Positions 45,807 to 64,000 of a DNA stretch of 64,000 bases are shown piece by piece (positions within the stretch are counted from its first letter, which is position 1; each line of letters opens with the position of its first letter). Below the pieces are notes generated by a model. The model was given only the letters and a program-made list of their open reading frames with translations, made no database searches and was not told the DNA's origin. Source of the stretch: Apostichopus japonicus (Eukaryota; Echinodermata; Holothuroidea; Aspidochirotida; Stichopodidae); NCBI RefSeq assembly GCF_037975245.1, contig NC_092580.1, forward strand, positions 26,520,501-26,584,500. Direction: 5' to 3'. The translations under genes and the position numbers were made by a program.

Positions 45807-48123
45807 AAAACTAATGAATGAAAACTACATGGTTATTCAATCCGTTGGACATTCGTTGACAAAATCACAGGCCACTCCCCACAAAATGGCTAATTATGTG
45901 ACAGAGATAGTGATCTCGACTGAACTGTTCCTAAGGCCACCGAAATCCAAAGAGATAGCTTGACATGCATGAACCAGTCGTGCTGAGCCTCAGTACGCCG
46001 ATTCAAATAACGATTTAAACAGGCTTAACCTTTTCACCCTGTGTTTCTATGGATTCCTCCAGAACTGTTTTCCATCTGTGCAAACTCTGAGCAATGTGAT
46101 CATCATGAGAACAAACAATAAAAGAATTCGCAAATTTTGGTATTTTCTTTACTTCAAATTGATAGATGAACTGTACAGTTGAGTTAGCTGCTTTACAAGG
46201 TTTTAATTATTCTACGTTGGACGTCAAATGACCTTTTAGAAAGTAGCCTCAATACCCCGGGCACATATCAACACTGCACTCACCTCACGTGACCTTTTCC
46301 CCCACCCCTTCCCCCCAAAAATAGGATAGTTCTAACAAGCTAGTACCCATGTCGTGGTACTCACTATTGAGAAATGAGATTTTACTTGGTAAGTTTTCTT
46401 ACAAGGGTTAACTATCGAGGCAACTGGTGACATTAAATGACCCCTTGCCTCCGCCAATAGCAGTTGAGATTGCGATGTCACGAAGACAGGGTTTACATTA
46501 CAAAGTATGACGATTTGTTTCTTTTTGGCTTTGGCAGGAAATCAAAATAGAAAATACTAACAACAACAAATTCAATCTCGAAAAGGTATGGTTTATTGCT
46601 ACCATGGAGTACAAGGTTGGCTAGTTAAAGGGATTTTTTTTTCTTTGCCGACAAGTATAGCTAGGATTCTTTCAGATGGGGAGGGGGGACAACAGATTAA
46701 TCGTACAGCATATTACGTTTAAGCTCTCTAAGGGCTTACATTAATAAACGCCTCTTATTCGAAAACAAATTAAACAAAACACATTTTCTCAGTCATCACC
46801 CTCCTCCAGCAGTCTTCCTAGGCTGATGTTTTACTGGTTACTCATAATAATCATAATCCGATGTCAGCTCTGCTATTGCTGCTAATATTCAGATATTAAC
46901 ATTTGTAATAAATTTACATGTTGTACTCTCTCCGACGCCCACCCCCCCACTTCCCACGCCCCGGTGAATAGTGTTTCCAGTTTGTGGTACTTTCCAGTTG
47001 TCCAAAAAGGATGAGCGAAATATTAATTTAGTAGACCTGTCAATTTCGTTAGATTGGTGCTCTCGGACTAGTTTGATCATCTTTGGACATTGCTGTAGTA
47101 AAGTAATGCTTTATATTAAGCACAACAATATTGCCTTCCAATTTGAGCTTGTTAAAATTGTCCGCCCCCCCCCTCCACCATTGTGATCATTCCACACTAT
47201 TTCCTGTCTATAAGGACCGTCAAAGGAGACATTCAAAGGAGGGTTGATTGCTTTGGAGGACCATTGAAGTAAAATGTTATGAGAATAGGTCATTACTATA
47301 TAGTTCCGTAGCATATTCATGGACAATATTTTGATGGGCATGAAAATGAAATGAAATGTTTGTTTTCTTAGGCAAGAAAAGTTTAGTTTAAAATGTAAGA
47401 TAAGAAACTTGCGTTACGTTAGAAAGTACTATATCTAAAGTAAGTCAACATACAAACCTTTCCCATCGAAGATTGTGACCATATCTAAACCGCATGATGT
47501 CCATACAATAAGTTGTCTATACTACTAAACCTTTGTCGAGGTGTTACACTGCGGAGTAGCATCATAAATCAATAAATCATTGTATGTTAACTAAGACTAG
47601 GTATGAAAGTCGAAGAGTTGACAGAAGACTATATAGAAAGATCGTTAATGTACGAATATAAAATGGTTACCATGAACAGAGGCGATGGAATCGGGGAAGG
47701 GGGGGTGCAAGAGGGAGGTGCAGTTCCATGTGACCTAAATAAAGTACCTGAATAGAGCAGCTCCTTATCACCAATGAAAAGTGGCTCTTTTTGTTTTGTT
47801 TGTGAAATTCCCCATTGTAGTAAATTGCTCATAAATTACAAAGACATTGTAATTAAACAGTGCCCTTTTGGGTAAGAAACAAAACCCTATTGAAATTTTG
47901 GAATCTATGGTACAGAATGTACAGCACAGGTGGTCTGTTATGTCGGAACGTTTTGAAATGAACTTTGCGGATTTTGCTCTGAGACGTTTGTGACCCAACC
48001 CCACCCCTCGCACCCCAGTCCGAAGCTTATCCAAGCGCCTCTGTTCACGACCACAAGTTGAACTACTGATACAATGTATGTACGCCAGTCATATCGAAGA
48101 CATATCGAAGACTAGTTAAAAAT

Positions 48124-54861
<6,738 letters not shown>

Positions 54862-54898
54862 CTGGTGATAGAAAGAAAGACAGACTTAAAGGAAGAAC

Positions 54899-56469
54899 AA
54901 GGGCCCAAGGGCACTATAGTTCCTTGCTTGTAAGGAATATTTAAAGGGAGCAGCACTGTCCTAACATTGTTATGTGGTCCTATGTACACACACAATATTA
55001 TTGCCAAAAATATCACAAATCAACCGTTGGTCCTTTTGAGAATCTATTGAGGACCAGGTGTCTGATATGAGCAAGAGTTTGCTTTTTTAACAGAACTCAC
55101 AGAATCATCCTGACTGTACTTATTAAGAATTTTAACAAAACCAAACGAACCTTGATCTCTAATAACTTCGCACATAAAAGTTGCAGAGGAGTCAACTTAT
55201 GGACAAATTAGATCGGAATATGGCCACGAAAATTCAATTAATCAACTTGAAAGAAACTAATAAGGTCACTGGAGGTCAACCTGAGGTCAAAGGTCACCCA
55301 AATACAGGTCGACTATTGGATTACATTAGCGTAACTCCCAACCTTGATGGACATTTTGTTCTCAAGTTATTGCAAAAATAGTAGTTGTTGACCCCCTAAT
55401 TGACCTTTGTTGACTTACAAAAAAAAAACATTTTGATCCATAATGGACCTTTGTTGACCTTGGACCTTGTTGACCTTTATGTTTTGAAACGATACCTTAC
55501 CCCATTCACAACTACTCCCAAAATATCAACCATGTCGGACCCTGTCAGCGGGAGTTTCACAAGTTATTATAAACAAACACACATTTTGACCCATAATTGA
55601 CCTTTTGTTACCTTGGATCACATAACGGTTATTTTTGAAAACGGGCCCCTACTATTTTTACAACTTGTCCCAATATATCAGCCATGTCAGACTTTGTGAC
55701 TAGAAGTTGTTGCAAACATTGGCATAAGTTGCTAGTTTTTTGCACATAAGCAACCTTGAATTGACCTTGGATGACCTGATGGTTTTTTATCAAAAATGTT
55801 CTCCTCGATGATGTGAAATATGTCCTGAATTTGTTATGTGCTCCAATGTACACGCACAATGTAATTGCTAACAAGGTATCAGATCCAACCTTTGGCCCCT
55901 CATAACTTGAGAACTGGGTGTCCGATTGAAGCGGGAGTTGGTTTCCTCTATAGAGCACAAAAGAGCACTGTCATATATCAAAACACTGACAAACTTTTTT
56001 GTTTTTCCCCGTATCTCCTAAAATATTTTTCAAGATTTGACCTTTGATTCCAAAAAGCAACACGACAAGTCTGTAGTCCATCCTAACCGTACTTACTTAA
56101 TAAAAAACTTGAACTCTGATAACTTCGCACACCCTAATTGACCCCTAATTGACCATTGTTGACATTCGATCACATGACCGTTATGTTTGGAAATGATCAC
56201 TTAACCCATTCACAACTACTCCGAAAATATAAACCATGTCGGACCCTGTCAATGGGTCGCTAACTGACCTTTGGTGACCTTCACAAGCATCAAAAACAAT
56301 AGGGCACATTGTCTCACTATGGCGGATCTGTTTACCAAATTTGAGTTAATTCCAACTTTCCCTTTTTGAGTTACAGTGTACAAAAGCAAGTGTCACAGAC
56401 GCACACACAGACGCACACACACACAAACCTGGCTATAAAGGTTCCTTTTGCTAAAGCAAGGAACCAAAA
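54899..56469. repeat. TGACCT-rich repeat family, copy E5
   Basis: Full-length copy, positional partner of E2. AGGTCA array at 55263-55296 with spacings 4, 5 and 1. Ends with the GGTTCCTTTTGCTAAAGC hairpin and AAGGAACCAAAAA. Confidence 0.85.
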
Positions 56470-56819
56470 ATTAAGTTATCGTTAGCTTTTATTCTCAGAA
56501 ATGTAATTATTTGAACCACTGACTGTGAGGTCGTGGTGCAGTTTGGGGTGGGGGAATGAGGAGAGGGGACGCAAAGGCGAAAACTGGTTACAGGCAGGCC
56601 ACTATAGCTAGGAGCTGTGCGCATCAAGTGGGGCATCAACGAAATTACAGGGCACAAATGAAACGCATCATTCTAACAAGCATTGTTTACATTTTGCCTT
56701 TTCAAGCTCAAAATAATAGTCGCCGTTTGTAACTATATAAAATCGACTGCCTCTATACTGTACCTTTTGAAATTAAAAAATATGATAAAGTATTAAAGTA
56801 TGAAGAAAACGTGCAAGTA

Positions 56820-57281
56820 TGAGGAGAGGAGAGGAGAGGAGAGGAGAGGAGAGGAGAGGAGAGGAGAGGAGAGGAGAGGAGAGGAGAGGGGAGGGGAGGG
56901 GAGGGGAGGGGAGGGGAGGGGAGGGGAGGAGAGGAGAGGAGAGGAGAGGAGAGGAGAGGAGAGGAGAGGAGAGGAGAGGAGAGGAGAGGAGAGGAGAGGA
57001 GAGGACAGGAGAGGAGAGGAGAGGAGAGGAGAGGAGAGGAGAGGAGAGGAGAGGAGAGGAGAGGAGAGGAGAGGAGAGGAGAGGAGAGGAGAGGAGAGGA
57101 GAGGAGAGGAGAGGAGAGGAGAGGAGAGGAGAGGAGAGGAGAGGAGAGGAGAGGAGAGGAGAGGAGAGGAGAGGAGAGGAGAGGAGAGGAGAGGAGAGGA
57201 GAGGAGAGGAGAGGAGAGGAGAGGAGAGGAGAGGAGAGGAGAGGAGAGGAGAGGAGAGGAGAGGAGAGGAGAGGAGAGGAA
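56820..57281. repeat. (GGAGA)n pentanucleotide microsatellite
   Basis: About 460 bp, purine-only on the plus strand, with an inner block of GGGGA variants (about 56885-56930) and one C interruption near 57005. Frames of 160-200 codons on both strands are artefacts. Confidence 0.97.
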
Positions 57282-60212
57282 AGGAATTCTTGCTTGATCC
57301 CATTCATTAAGAAATAAGCAAAAAATGTTGCAGTAGCAGCTTAAACCTGGAGTGCAATGCATCATATTTTTAGCTCGAAAAGGATTACACAAGCCTTGCG
57401 ATGCATAAACAAACATTTTAACATCAATCCGTGCATAAATGACACCGCATGTATTCTAAGTTTCTATACATACATTCAAAACATGATTTCTCATGGTATA
57501 AATCATGGATACTTTTCATACATGGTATTTAGATTAGCCATATTGAGTACAAGAATCCTAATGCTTGTGAGGTCAAATCTCCTATAGGGAACCAGAGGTC
57601 AAACTCTGAAAAACCTTTTACATGATATATAACGATGGAAATCGGGGATACTTCTTATACTTGGTGTGTGGAGTACAATAACCCTATTGTTTTGGTGGCC
57701 ACGTACAGTAGAGGACCTGTGTTTATCATGCCATAGAGGTATTGTAACAGCTAGTATACTAACAAGCAGAAGTCTAGTGCATTGAAGTCATCGAAACCTC
57801 AATGCTTTTTGCGTTCTGGTTGTTCAACGACCAACGTCAATGGGAGGTAACTGTGTAAAAGCGCTCACTATTTTTAGGTGCATTATGTACGGAGATTTTT
57901 CAGGTGCGGTGACTTTTACTAAGTGTAATGATACGAACTGAACATTCAAAGGAACAAACGTAAAATAATAATTTGCCGAAATAACATTACATATCTCGAA
58001 ATCAACAACAGGAATTTGTTGTTACAATGCTTCATCGTTTTATATTTTCAGATATATGATGTTTTAAACACTTTTGACGAACCGAAATTTCAAGAGATCG
58101 TTTTTGTTGTTACCAACTAACAGTAACTCTATACGGCGATATACTAAGTTAGGCCTTACTACCTAGGCTTATATCGCACAAAGAATTAGCGAGAAAAAAA
58201 TGGCGAGTAATTTCAACGTTTGGCGAGTAGAATTTTAGACTCGGTCGCCAGTTGGTGAGTAGTTTAAAAAACATTGTCGAGGCCTGATACATAGCTCATA
58301 CATACATTACATACCTTTTCGTTATATGCATGGGCGTCAACGGTGGATAAATGCACATGAGATCCCTTGGAATATAATGACCATTTCACATTAGAGAATG
58401 TATAATGAACGCAAACGATAAAACACTTATCTTTCCATATACTTATTTGTTTCGATTACAATTATATTCTATTCATAGCTTATATATACATAGCTCATAC
58501 ATACAGTACGTACTTACTCGTTATATGCATGGGTGTCAACGGTATATACCTGCACATGAGATCCCTTGGAATGTAATGACCATTTCAAGAAAGTGTCTGC
58601 TATATTACATCGAAAATACGTCATACCATTCTATGAAAGATGTGCTATAAATAAACGTTACGGGCTGTGCGTCGAGCCATTGATGTGTGTGGAAATGGGG
58701 GAGCATACGTCTTAGAAATTCGTGCAACGCCTAAGTTTAACAGTGAACGTCATCGCTAATTACAGTTCTCACTACATGAGTCATTGCAATATTCCATCCA
58801 TCGCCTTGTTAGCCAAAAAAACCGGGGGAAAATGGCTGGAATTAGGACTTTTTAATGATTCCTCTGAACCATGTTGGAACTGGTGCGAACTTCTTTGCAA
58901 ATACCGTGTCTAGAACATATAATTAAATTGATTGGACTACATAGTAATTATGCATTGACACTTTTTAATACAATCACATCCATAACAATTGGATTTCATT
59001 AGCTTGACTAGTCACTGTTTCTTTTTTTTCAAATACTGTTTTACTGTCTCCTCCTATTCAAGTTGCGTTCTGAGTATGCTTGGTAACATCATTGTGGTCA
59101 TATAGCTCTGATAAACATATTCTGGGATTACGGATTTCATATTTGTTGTTGACCTTTTGAAATTTCAACTTGATTGATATGGTAAGAGAGAAACTGAATC
59201 ATCATATATGTAAATATATTGGTGATTTATAGGTTGCTATATGCTATCATGGTGTATTGTCTACAAGGCAGTATGTGATGTCCAAAGAGTGTTAGCCCTG
59301 TACACATTTCATGTTTGTGTGTTGGGTACATGCTTCTTCAAAATAGATCAAAGACCATTTTGAGTCATTGAAAGAATGTCCAAAACCTGAAAGTCACAAT
59401 CATTATGTTATGACGCATGTATGTTACAACCAAAGAACTACGACATGAATCTCAATTGCATAGATATGTCGCTCTGACACTATATAGAACGTACACACAC
59501 TCACAAATAGTCCCAACAAGTACCATAGTTTGCGCAAGAAGATGACATTTATTATGTACTTGTTCCAGATCATTTAAACTGCATTCATGGATTTAATCTG
59601 TCAACGTCATCATCCAGATTCTACCAACGTTTTAAAATTTCTTCATCCCTCCGAAAAGTTACAACGTCTGTACTTGGGCTGCCTTCTAAAAATGTATTAC
59701 TTTAAAGTAGCTCCTAAGAGTGAGCTCCTATATTTCGCCAACCTGATAAAATAAGCATAAAGATGGTACCGTAATCGATCGAACTAAGCCAACTTTGACC
59801 TAATAAACATTACTTTTCGAGTAGACCATAATTTCCTTTAAGAGTTTGGATATTTTCGTCACCCAGACAATTTTCAAACTGATCCCATGTAAACTGTATA
59901 TTCCTCCATTGTTTAATTCAATATACCCTACCCCTTTCGGAAATACCCTGGTATTGCTATGTGTACACTAAACGAGTTTCTTTAAATTAAATTAAAGTAA
60001 ATAAACAACGGAATATTGACTGGGAAATTATAAACATTGGAAATGTCTGTGTTCTTTTCCAAGTTTCTTTGTAATGTTGATGCATGAAAAATAAGTATTT
60101 TCCGCACCAAAGAAAGGCAAACCTTTCGGCCAATTTTTTTTTTTATCAAATCAAAGCAATCTTACGGGCCTTAGTATTCATAGATACATATTAAAATTAT
60201 TTCAGTCCTTAC
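57282..60212. other. Intron DNA of gene C, no gene seen
   Basis: Partner of 32950-33190 and 34874-37479, with an internal partial tandem repeat at 58318-58585. No coding frame conserved between the copies. Confidence 0.55.
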
Positions 60213-60283
60213 CTGAAAATTGGTTTGCAAATCCTCGTCTTTCGTTTTACGGAATTTCGCTGCTTAGTGTTGTACTATATAAA
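60213..60283 (-). promoter_or_regulatory. Gene C non-coding first exon with TATA box
   Basis: The donor GTAAGGACTG follows the exon edge at 60213. The exon shares GAGGATTTGCAAA with gene A. On the minus strand TTTATATAG lies at 60283-60275, about 25-35 bp before a plausible start near 60250. The TATA word is inside the terminal repeat of the MITE at 60267-60766 and is absent from gene A. Confidence 0.5.
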
Positions 60284-60766
60284 GTATGATAAAGTTTGTG
60301 TATTCTGATGTAGTCTTCCCAGGGTTTTACGAAACCACCCGTTGGTCTGTCCGCTGACCTTATGACCTACATATCATTTATCATATTGTGTCCACTATTC
60401 CTTCCCTCCTATAATCTCATTCACCTACCCAAAATCAGCGACCATTTTAGAAGAAGAAATGTATGTCAATTTTGGTGGAAGATTTTATCCGATCCTCGTC
60501 GCCTATGGAGTATCCGCTGGTTTTACTCACTTAATAAACCAAACGAAACACGCAAAACAAAACACATGACCTGATGAGAACGAGCTTATATTTATACGTC
60601 TTTATTCTAAACGAGTAAATGCCGAACCGATCTCAGTTGATAAATTATTGGTGTATATACAATATGACAAAGTAGGTCATAAGGTCAGCGGATAGATCAA
60701 CGGGTGGTTTCGAAGAACCTTGGGAGGACGCGGTCAGAATACACAATCTTTGTCAGTATACTACAA
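60267..60766. mobile_element. MITE with about 100-bp inverted ends at the gene C promoter
   Basis: The left arm (about 60268-60370) and right arm (about 60665-60766) are inverted repeats sharing TTTGTGTATTCTGA-type ends and, inside, GAAACCACCCGTTG and TCCGCTGACCTTATGACC. Duplicon A has the uninterrupted sequence GCTGCTTACAGTCTGTTAGC (about 37534-37553), so the empty site is known. No target duplication is evident and no transposase is present. Confidence 0.75.
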
Positions 60767-60909
60767 CAGTCTGTTGGCGGAATGTATAACTGAGCTGTGC
60801 AATTACTAAGCAAGTACATTTGAAAAACTCTCTTCAGACTCCGCCCATAATATCGTCCAACCAGCTAATGCCAAGTTAACACACAAATACCCAAACAAGG
60901 AATGTATGA

Positions 60910-61244
60910 TGTGATATATTAGTTATTATCTAATCGACCATCCTATATTACCGATGTGATATATTAGCTATTATCTAATCGACCATTATTACTCACTGTA
61001 TAATATCATATGCCTGCAACCTACATACCAATAGGGTCAGCTTGTGACCCTACCGGACTCCTGCTGAGTTTGCCTTATTTATATTATTATATAATATAAG
61101 ATATGGATGAGAACAGTTGTGATATGGGTACTGACCAAGGAAGACACGGAATAAATGGTTAATGTATACATTCGTTTCTTGTGTACTTATTTATTCAGGT
61201 TTATTACATTCATCCTACTTACAATATACGCGTGCAACATAACA
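60910..61244 (+). repeat. 5' LTR
   Basis: 335 bp. Its first about 45 bp are duplicated (TGTGATATATTAG at 60910 and again at 60955), a feature absent from the right LTR. Confidence 0.85.
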
Positions 61245-61442
61245 TTTGGCGACGAGGATAAAGATTTTATTCCTGTTCTGCCTTGGATTACTTTACTGTC
61301 TGTGGTTATTACTTCCCATTTGAGTGTGTCTGCCAAGTTGTTTACTTTCTACTGTACACTGCTGTTAACTTTACTTTGTCCTTACTAGTGCTACTGGGAT
61401 ATTTTACGTATTATTACAGTACTGTTATACTTCAAGTTCAAG

Positions 61443-62204
61443 ATGCAGGCTATTCCTCCTCCAATTCAATTTTTACCTACACCCGGTACACCATCCACGC
61501 CATGGGCGCAGTGGAAGCAACTGTTTATGAATTATTTACTGGCGTCGGATTTATTAACGGCTACACCTGAACGGAAGCAGGCTCTACTTTTGCATTCTTT
61601 GGGCGCAGAGGGTCAGAGAATTTTTTACACGTTACCACAGCCTGTTCCTCCACCTTCCACTCTCCCTGCTACCCCTACTTCATCTGCTCCTGCTACACCC
61701 GATATTTTCGAACAAACCCTGCAAATTTTACAAAGCCATTTCCAGCCAATGGTGAACGTTGTCGCAGAACGTTTTCGATTCAGAAAAAGAGCACAACTGC
61801 CAGGGGAGTCGGTCGATAATTATATTGCTTCGTTGCGCCAGCTGACCAAATACTGTGAATTCAACGTCTTCACAGATGAGATGATCCGTGATCAGCTGGT
61901 GGAAAAGACGACGTCTAGTCGCATTCAGGAAAGGTTATTACTAGAAAAAGACCTGACCCTGGGGAAAGCGATCGACATTGCCCGCCACGTCGAGAGAGCT
62001 GTACGTGAGGCCAGAGAGCTCAACACTACAACGCACCAGGCAGGGTTTATTATTTTATATATTAGCTATTATCTAATCGACCATTATTACTCACTGTATA
62101 ATATCACCTGTCATATGCCTGCAACCTACATACCAATAGGGTCAGCTTGTGACCCTACCGGACTCCTGCTGAGTTTGCCTTATTTATATTATTATATAAT
62201 ATAA
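61443..62204 (+). CDS. Ty3/gypsy gag remnant
   Basis: ATG at 61443, gag-like to about residue 200, then the frame reads into the right LTR and stops at 62204. Residues 15-50 (TPWAQWKQLFMNYLLASDL, LLLHSLGAEGQRIFYTLP) and 90-190 (FEQTLQILQSHFQP, ERFRFRKRAQLPGESVDNYI, LRQLTKYCEF, LEKDLTLGKAIDIARHVE) match the retrotransposon gag fold that forms the particle. A Pro/Thr/Ala linker lies at 60-85. There is no CCHC knuckle and no pol. The protein could at most form a capsid-like shell; more likely it is unexpressed. Confidence 0.8.
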   Translation: MQAIPPPIQFLPTPGTPSTPWAQWKQLFMNYLLASDLLTATPERKQALLLHSLGAEGQRIFYTLPQPVPPPSTLPATPTSSAPATPDIFEQTLQILQSHFQPMVNVVAERFRFRKRAQLPGESVDNYIASLRQLTKYCEFNVFTDEMIRDQLVEKTTSSRIQERLLLEKDLTLGKAIDIARHVERAVREARELNTTTHQAGFIILYISYYLIDHYYSLYNITCHMPATYIPIGSACDPTGLLLSLPYLYYYII

Positions 62205-62348
62205 GATATGGATGAGAACAGTTGTGATATGGGTACTGACCAAGGAAGACACGGAATAAATGATTAATGTATACATTCGTTTCTTGTGTACTTATTTATT
62301 CAGGTTTATTACATTCTCCTACTTACAATATACGCGTGCGACATAACA
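62057..62348 (+). repeat. 3' LTR, 5'-truncated
   Basis: About 292 bp matching 60965-61244 with an 8-bp extra block (CCTGTCAT region) and few substitutions. It starts abruptly at TATATTAGC. Confidence 0.85.
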
Positions 62349-62353
62349 TATGA

Positions 62354-62530
62354 TTTACAATTCAGTTCACGTATGCCTTCTTTTCCATGTTACAAGTACG
62401 TACATGCACAATGTTAGAAGTCTGTGTATTGTAGTTTGACTTTCAGTATATTATTTCTATGTATCTTCCAAAGGAGGTATAAGAGTCATAAAGGCAACAA
62501 CAAACGGGATAATACAATAAGGTAACACAT
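62354..62530. repeat. Right edge of duplicon C
   Basis: Continues the 5' flank homology of the array genes (CAGTTCACGTATGCC to AACGGGATAATACAATAA), also seen at 290-425 and 37690-37795. Confidence 0.8.
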
Positions 62531-62594
62531 GAACAAAACCATTACGAAAAGGAATGATGACTTCCATACAGTCTTTCAGTAGCCATGTTGGAAA

Positions 62595-62960
62595 GGGATC
62601 TAGAATACTGGATTTGGTTGGTGACGCTAGGCATCATTTTATCAAAGTTTCACTTGAAACCATATCAAATTCTTTGAAAGAAAATGTGCTAGGAGGATCC
62701 TCATCAAGGTACAATTGAGGGATACTGAGAAAGAGACATGACAAATGGGTGTGGATCTTGGGTATTTTGTCGCGGAGGAAATTTCCAAACTGGGTAGCCA
62801 AATCAAGTAAAGAGGGAAGATGAGGGATTGGCTTTTCCTGATTTCTTTTGAGATGTTCATTTATTATCTTGAACATTTCCTTTGGATTTCCTGAGTTTTC
62901 CTTATTATGGAATAAATAATACTTAGTCATTAAACTGCAACTCACCAAATTACATGTAAG
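62595..62960 (-). mobile_element. LINE fragment (region between endonuclease and RT)
   Basis: The minus frame reads KYYLFHNKENSGNPKEMFKI and LPSLLDLATQFGNFLRDKIP, the linker typical of CR1/L2-like ORF2 proteins. No RT or endonuclease core remains. Closest in style to the LINE at 22940-25411. Confidence 0.65.
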
Positions 62961-64000
62961 ACGGTCCCTTAAAATTTTCAGCAGATCTTCCGAAGTCCAA
63001 AAAATAAATAGGGGTCCGGCACGAAATACACAAATGATATAAACAATATAAGTGATAAAACCCAATGATAAATATCGTGATTTTCCTGTAAATAAAGAAT
63101 AGTTGCGAGGGTAAGTTCCAAGACGATGTTAAATAAACCTCTATATCTCGCGGAGACACGTGGAAAAGTGGTCATGAATTCCCTGTCTGCGAAATCCTAA
63201 TTCCAAAGCCGGGTCATTCATTATTCAGAGGGGTACACCTGAAGAACTACGAAAAATGTGAGGGCGTACTATCGAAATAGCGAAAACTATCGTCATAGTA
63301 TTGCTCACTACCATAGAAGTTGAAGTAGGAAGAATGACGTCATGAGACATATGCTGAAGCTACTCATCCAACTGGTGGCGCTTGCTTGTACGGCAAGAAA
63401 GTAATGGCGCGTAATATAAACACTAACGTACGTTTTTGACATAACTAAAGTGATAAAGTTGACACACATCTCTCGAAATGGTGATATCGTGTACCACATT
63501 TTGGTGCCAAAATCAACACAAATATGGCAGTGGACTGCCATTTCACAGGTAATTCTTAGAAAGCGATAGCAGAAGCATTAACATAGGAATCTAATTACTT
63601 TACTAGTGTCGTCTGCTCAGCTGAAGGGTTGTTATTCTGTAAATATGGCAAAGGCATAAGCAATATAGGTATAGCCAGTAATCTGAGTTTTGAGGTAGGC
63701 CAAATCCTACTCAGCCCAGCCAGCCAGGCATGGTCTGGACAATAATTGTTTAACCTATATACCTAAATTTACTCAAGTATAATTTTAAGGCCTAAGTATA
63801 TATTCACTAACTATATGTTCGGACAAAGATTTGTAGGCAAAATGACACACTCAAATCACTACTAGTGCTAACATTTCATCCTTTGTTGACTGTGACTGAC
63901 ATGCATCAAACTGTTTGCACTCTCACTTCATAATGTGGGATCTGTTATCCCGAACAAACTACTACCCACTGTGTAACATTAACATTAAAACCGAGACCTG
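62961..64000. other. Right edge, no gene seen
   Basis: No coding frame, repeat or RNA gene recognised. Confidence 0.4.

Larger units (their letters stand above)
60910..62348 (+). mobile_element. Gag-only Ty3/gypsy LTR element with TATGA target duplication
   Basis: LTR ends TGTGATATATTAG and AACATAACA; flanked by TATGA at 60905-60909 and 62349-62353. Duplicon A shows the empty site near 37673. Between the LTRs are a primer-binding-like TGGCGACGAGGATAAAG (61247) and a gag frame, but no protease, RT or integrase. The gag frame runs straight into the right LTR, which lacks its first bases, so an internal deletion removed pol. Confidence 0.85.

Noticed and set aside
56753-57416. Frames of 160-207 codons on both strands
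   Set aside because: They read the (GGAGA)n tract in five frames; composition is pure repeat.

Overview
The window looks like nuclear DNA of a marine invertebrate, most likely a deuterostome such as an echinoderm. Split genes with GT/AG introns, a tRNA-derived SINE, several LINE families, a Ty3/gypsy relic, hAT-type MITEs and abundant (TA)n microsatellites support a metazoan genome. The echinoderm guess rests on general resemblance of the repeats and the SWIM-YqaJ relic, and is not proven.

The organising feature is a tandem array of one small secreted gene family on the minus strand. Each gene has a non-coding 5' exon, a signal-peptide exon, a 156-nt exon with the first half of a Cys-rich domain, and a 269-nt last exon with the second half and a hydrophobic, GPI-signal-like tail. 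The mature protein has ten cysteines and ends its domain with CTCSGDLCN, which suggests a Ly6/uPAR-like (three-finger) surface protein. Gene C (exons at 48124, 49052 and 54804) is intact. Gene A (21617-30996) carries a recent 3.96-kb internal duplication that gives it two copies of exons 2 and 3. Gene B (7161-8915) is diverged and has an in-frame stop. An orphan exon 2 (D) lies at 41590-41745, and the flank of a further copy lies at 1-430. Genes A and C sit in segmental duplicates (about 19577-37800 and 45807-62530) that differ by transposon insertions and so give natural empty sites.

Layout: 1-7100 holds the left flank, nested hAT-like repeats and a SINE. 7161-8915 is gene B. 9787-12650 holds dispersed repeats, a nested MITE and the first copy of a TGACCT-rich repeat. 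14058-18575 is a nearly full LINE with a chimeric C-terminus. 18688-19312 is simple repeat. 19577-37800 is the gene A duplicon with a duplicated LINE. 38248-41290 holds a SINE and a decayed SWIM-YqaJ gene. 41341-45806 holds orphan exon D, two more TGACCT-rich repeats and (TA)n tracts. 45807-62530 is the gene C duplicon, carrying a 4-kb long-inverted-repeat transposon, a (GGAGA)n tract, a promoter MITE and a gag-only LTR element. 62595-64000 holds a LINE scrap and unassigned DNA.

The best candidates for something undescribed are: the TGACCT repeat family, whose five copies all keep the same DR4-DR5-DR1 array of AGGTCA half-sites; the 4-kb transposon whose inverted repeats are built from tandem units; the duplicated exon pair of gene A, whose second GPI tail has been replaced by microsatellite-coded residues; and a MITE that places a TATA box at the gene C promoter.
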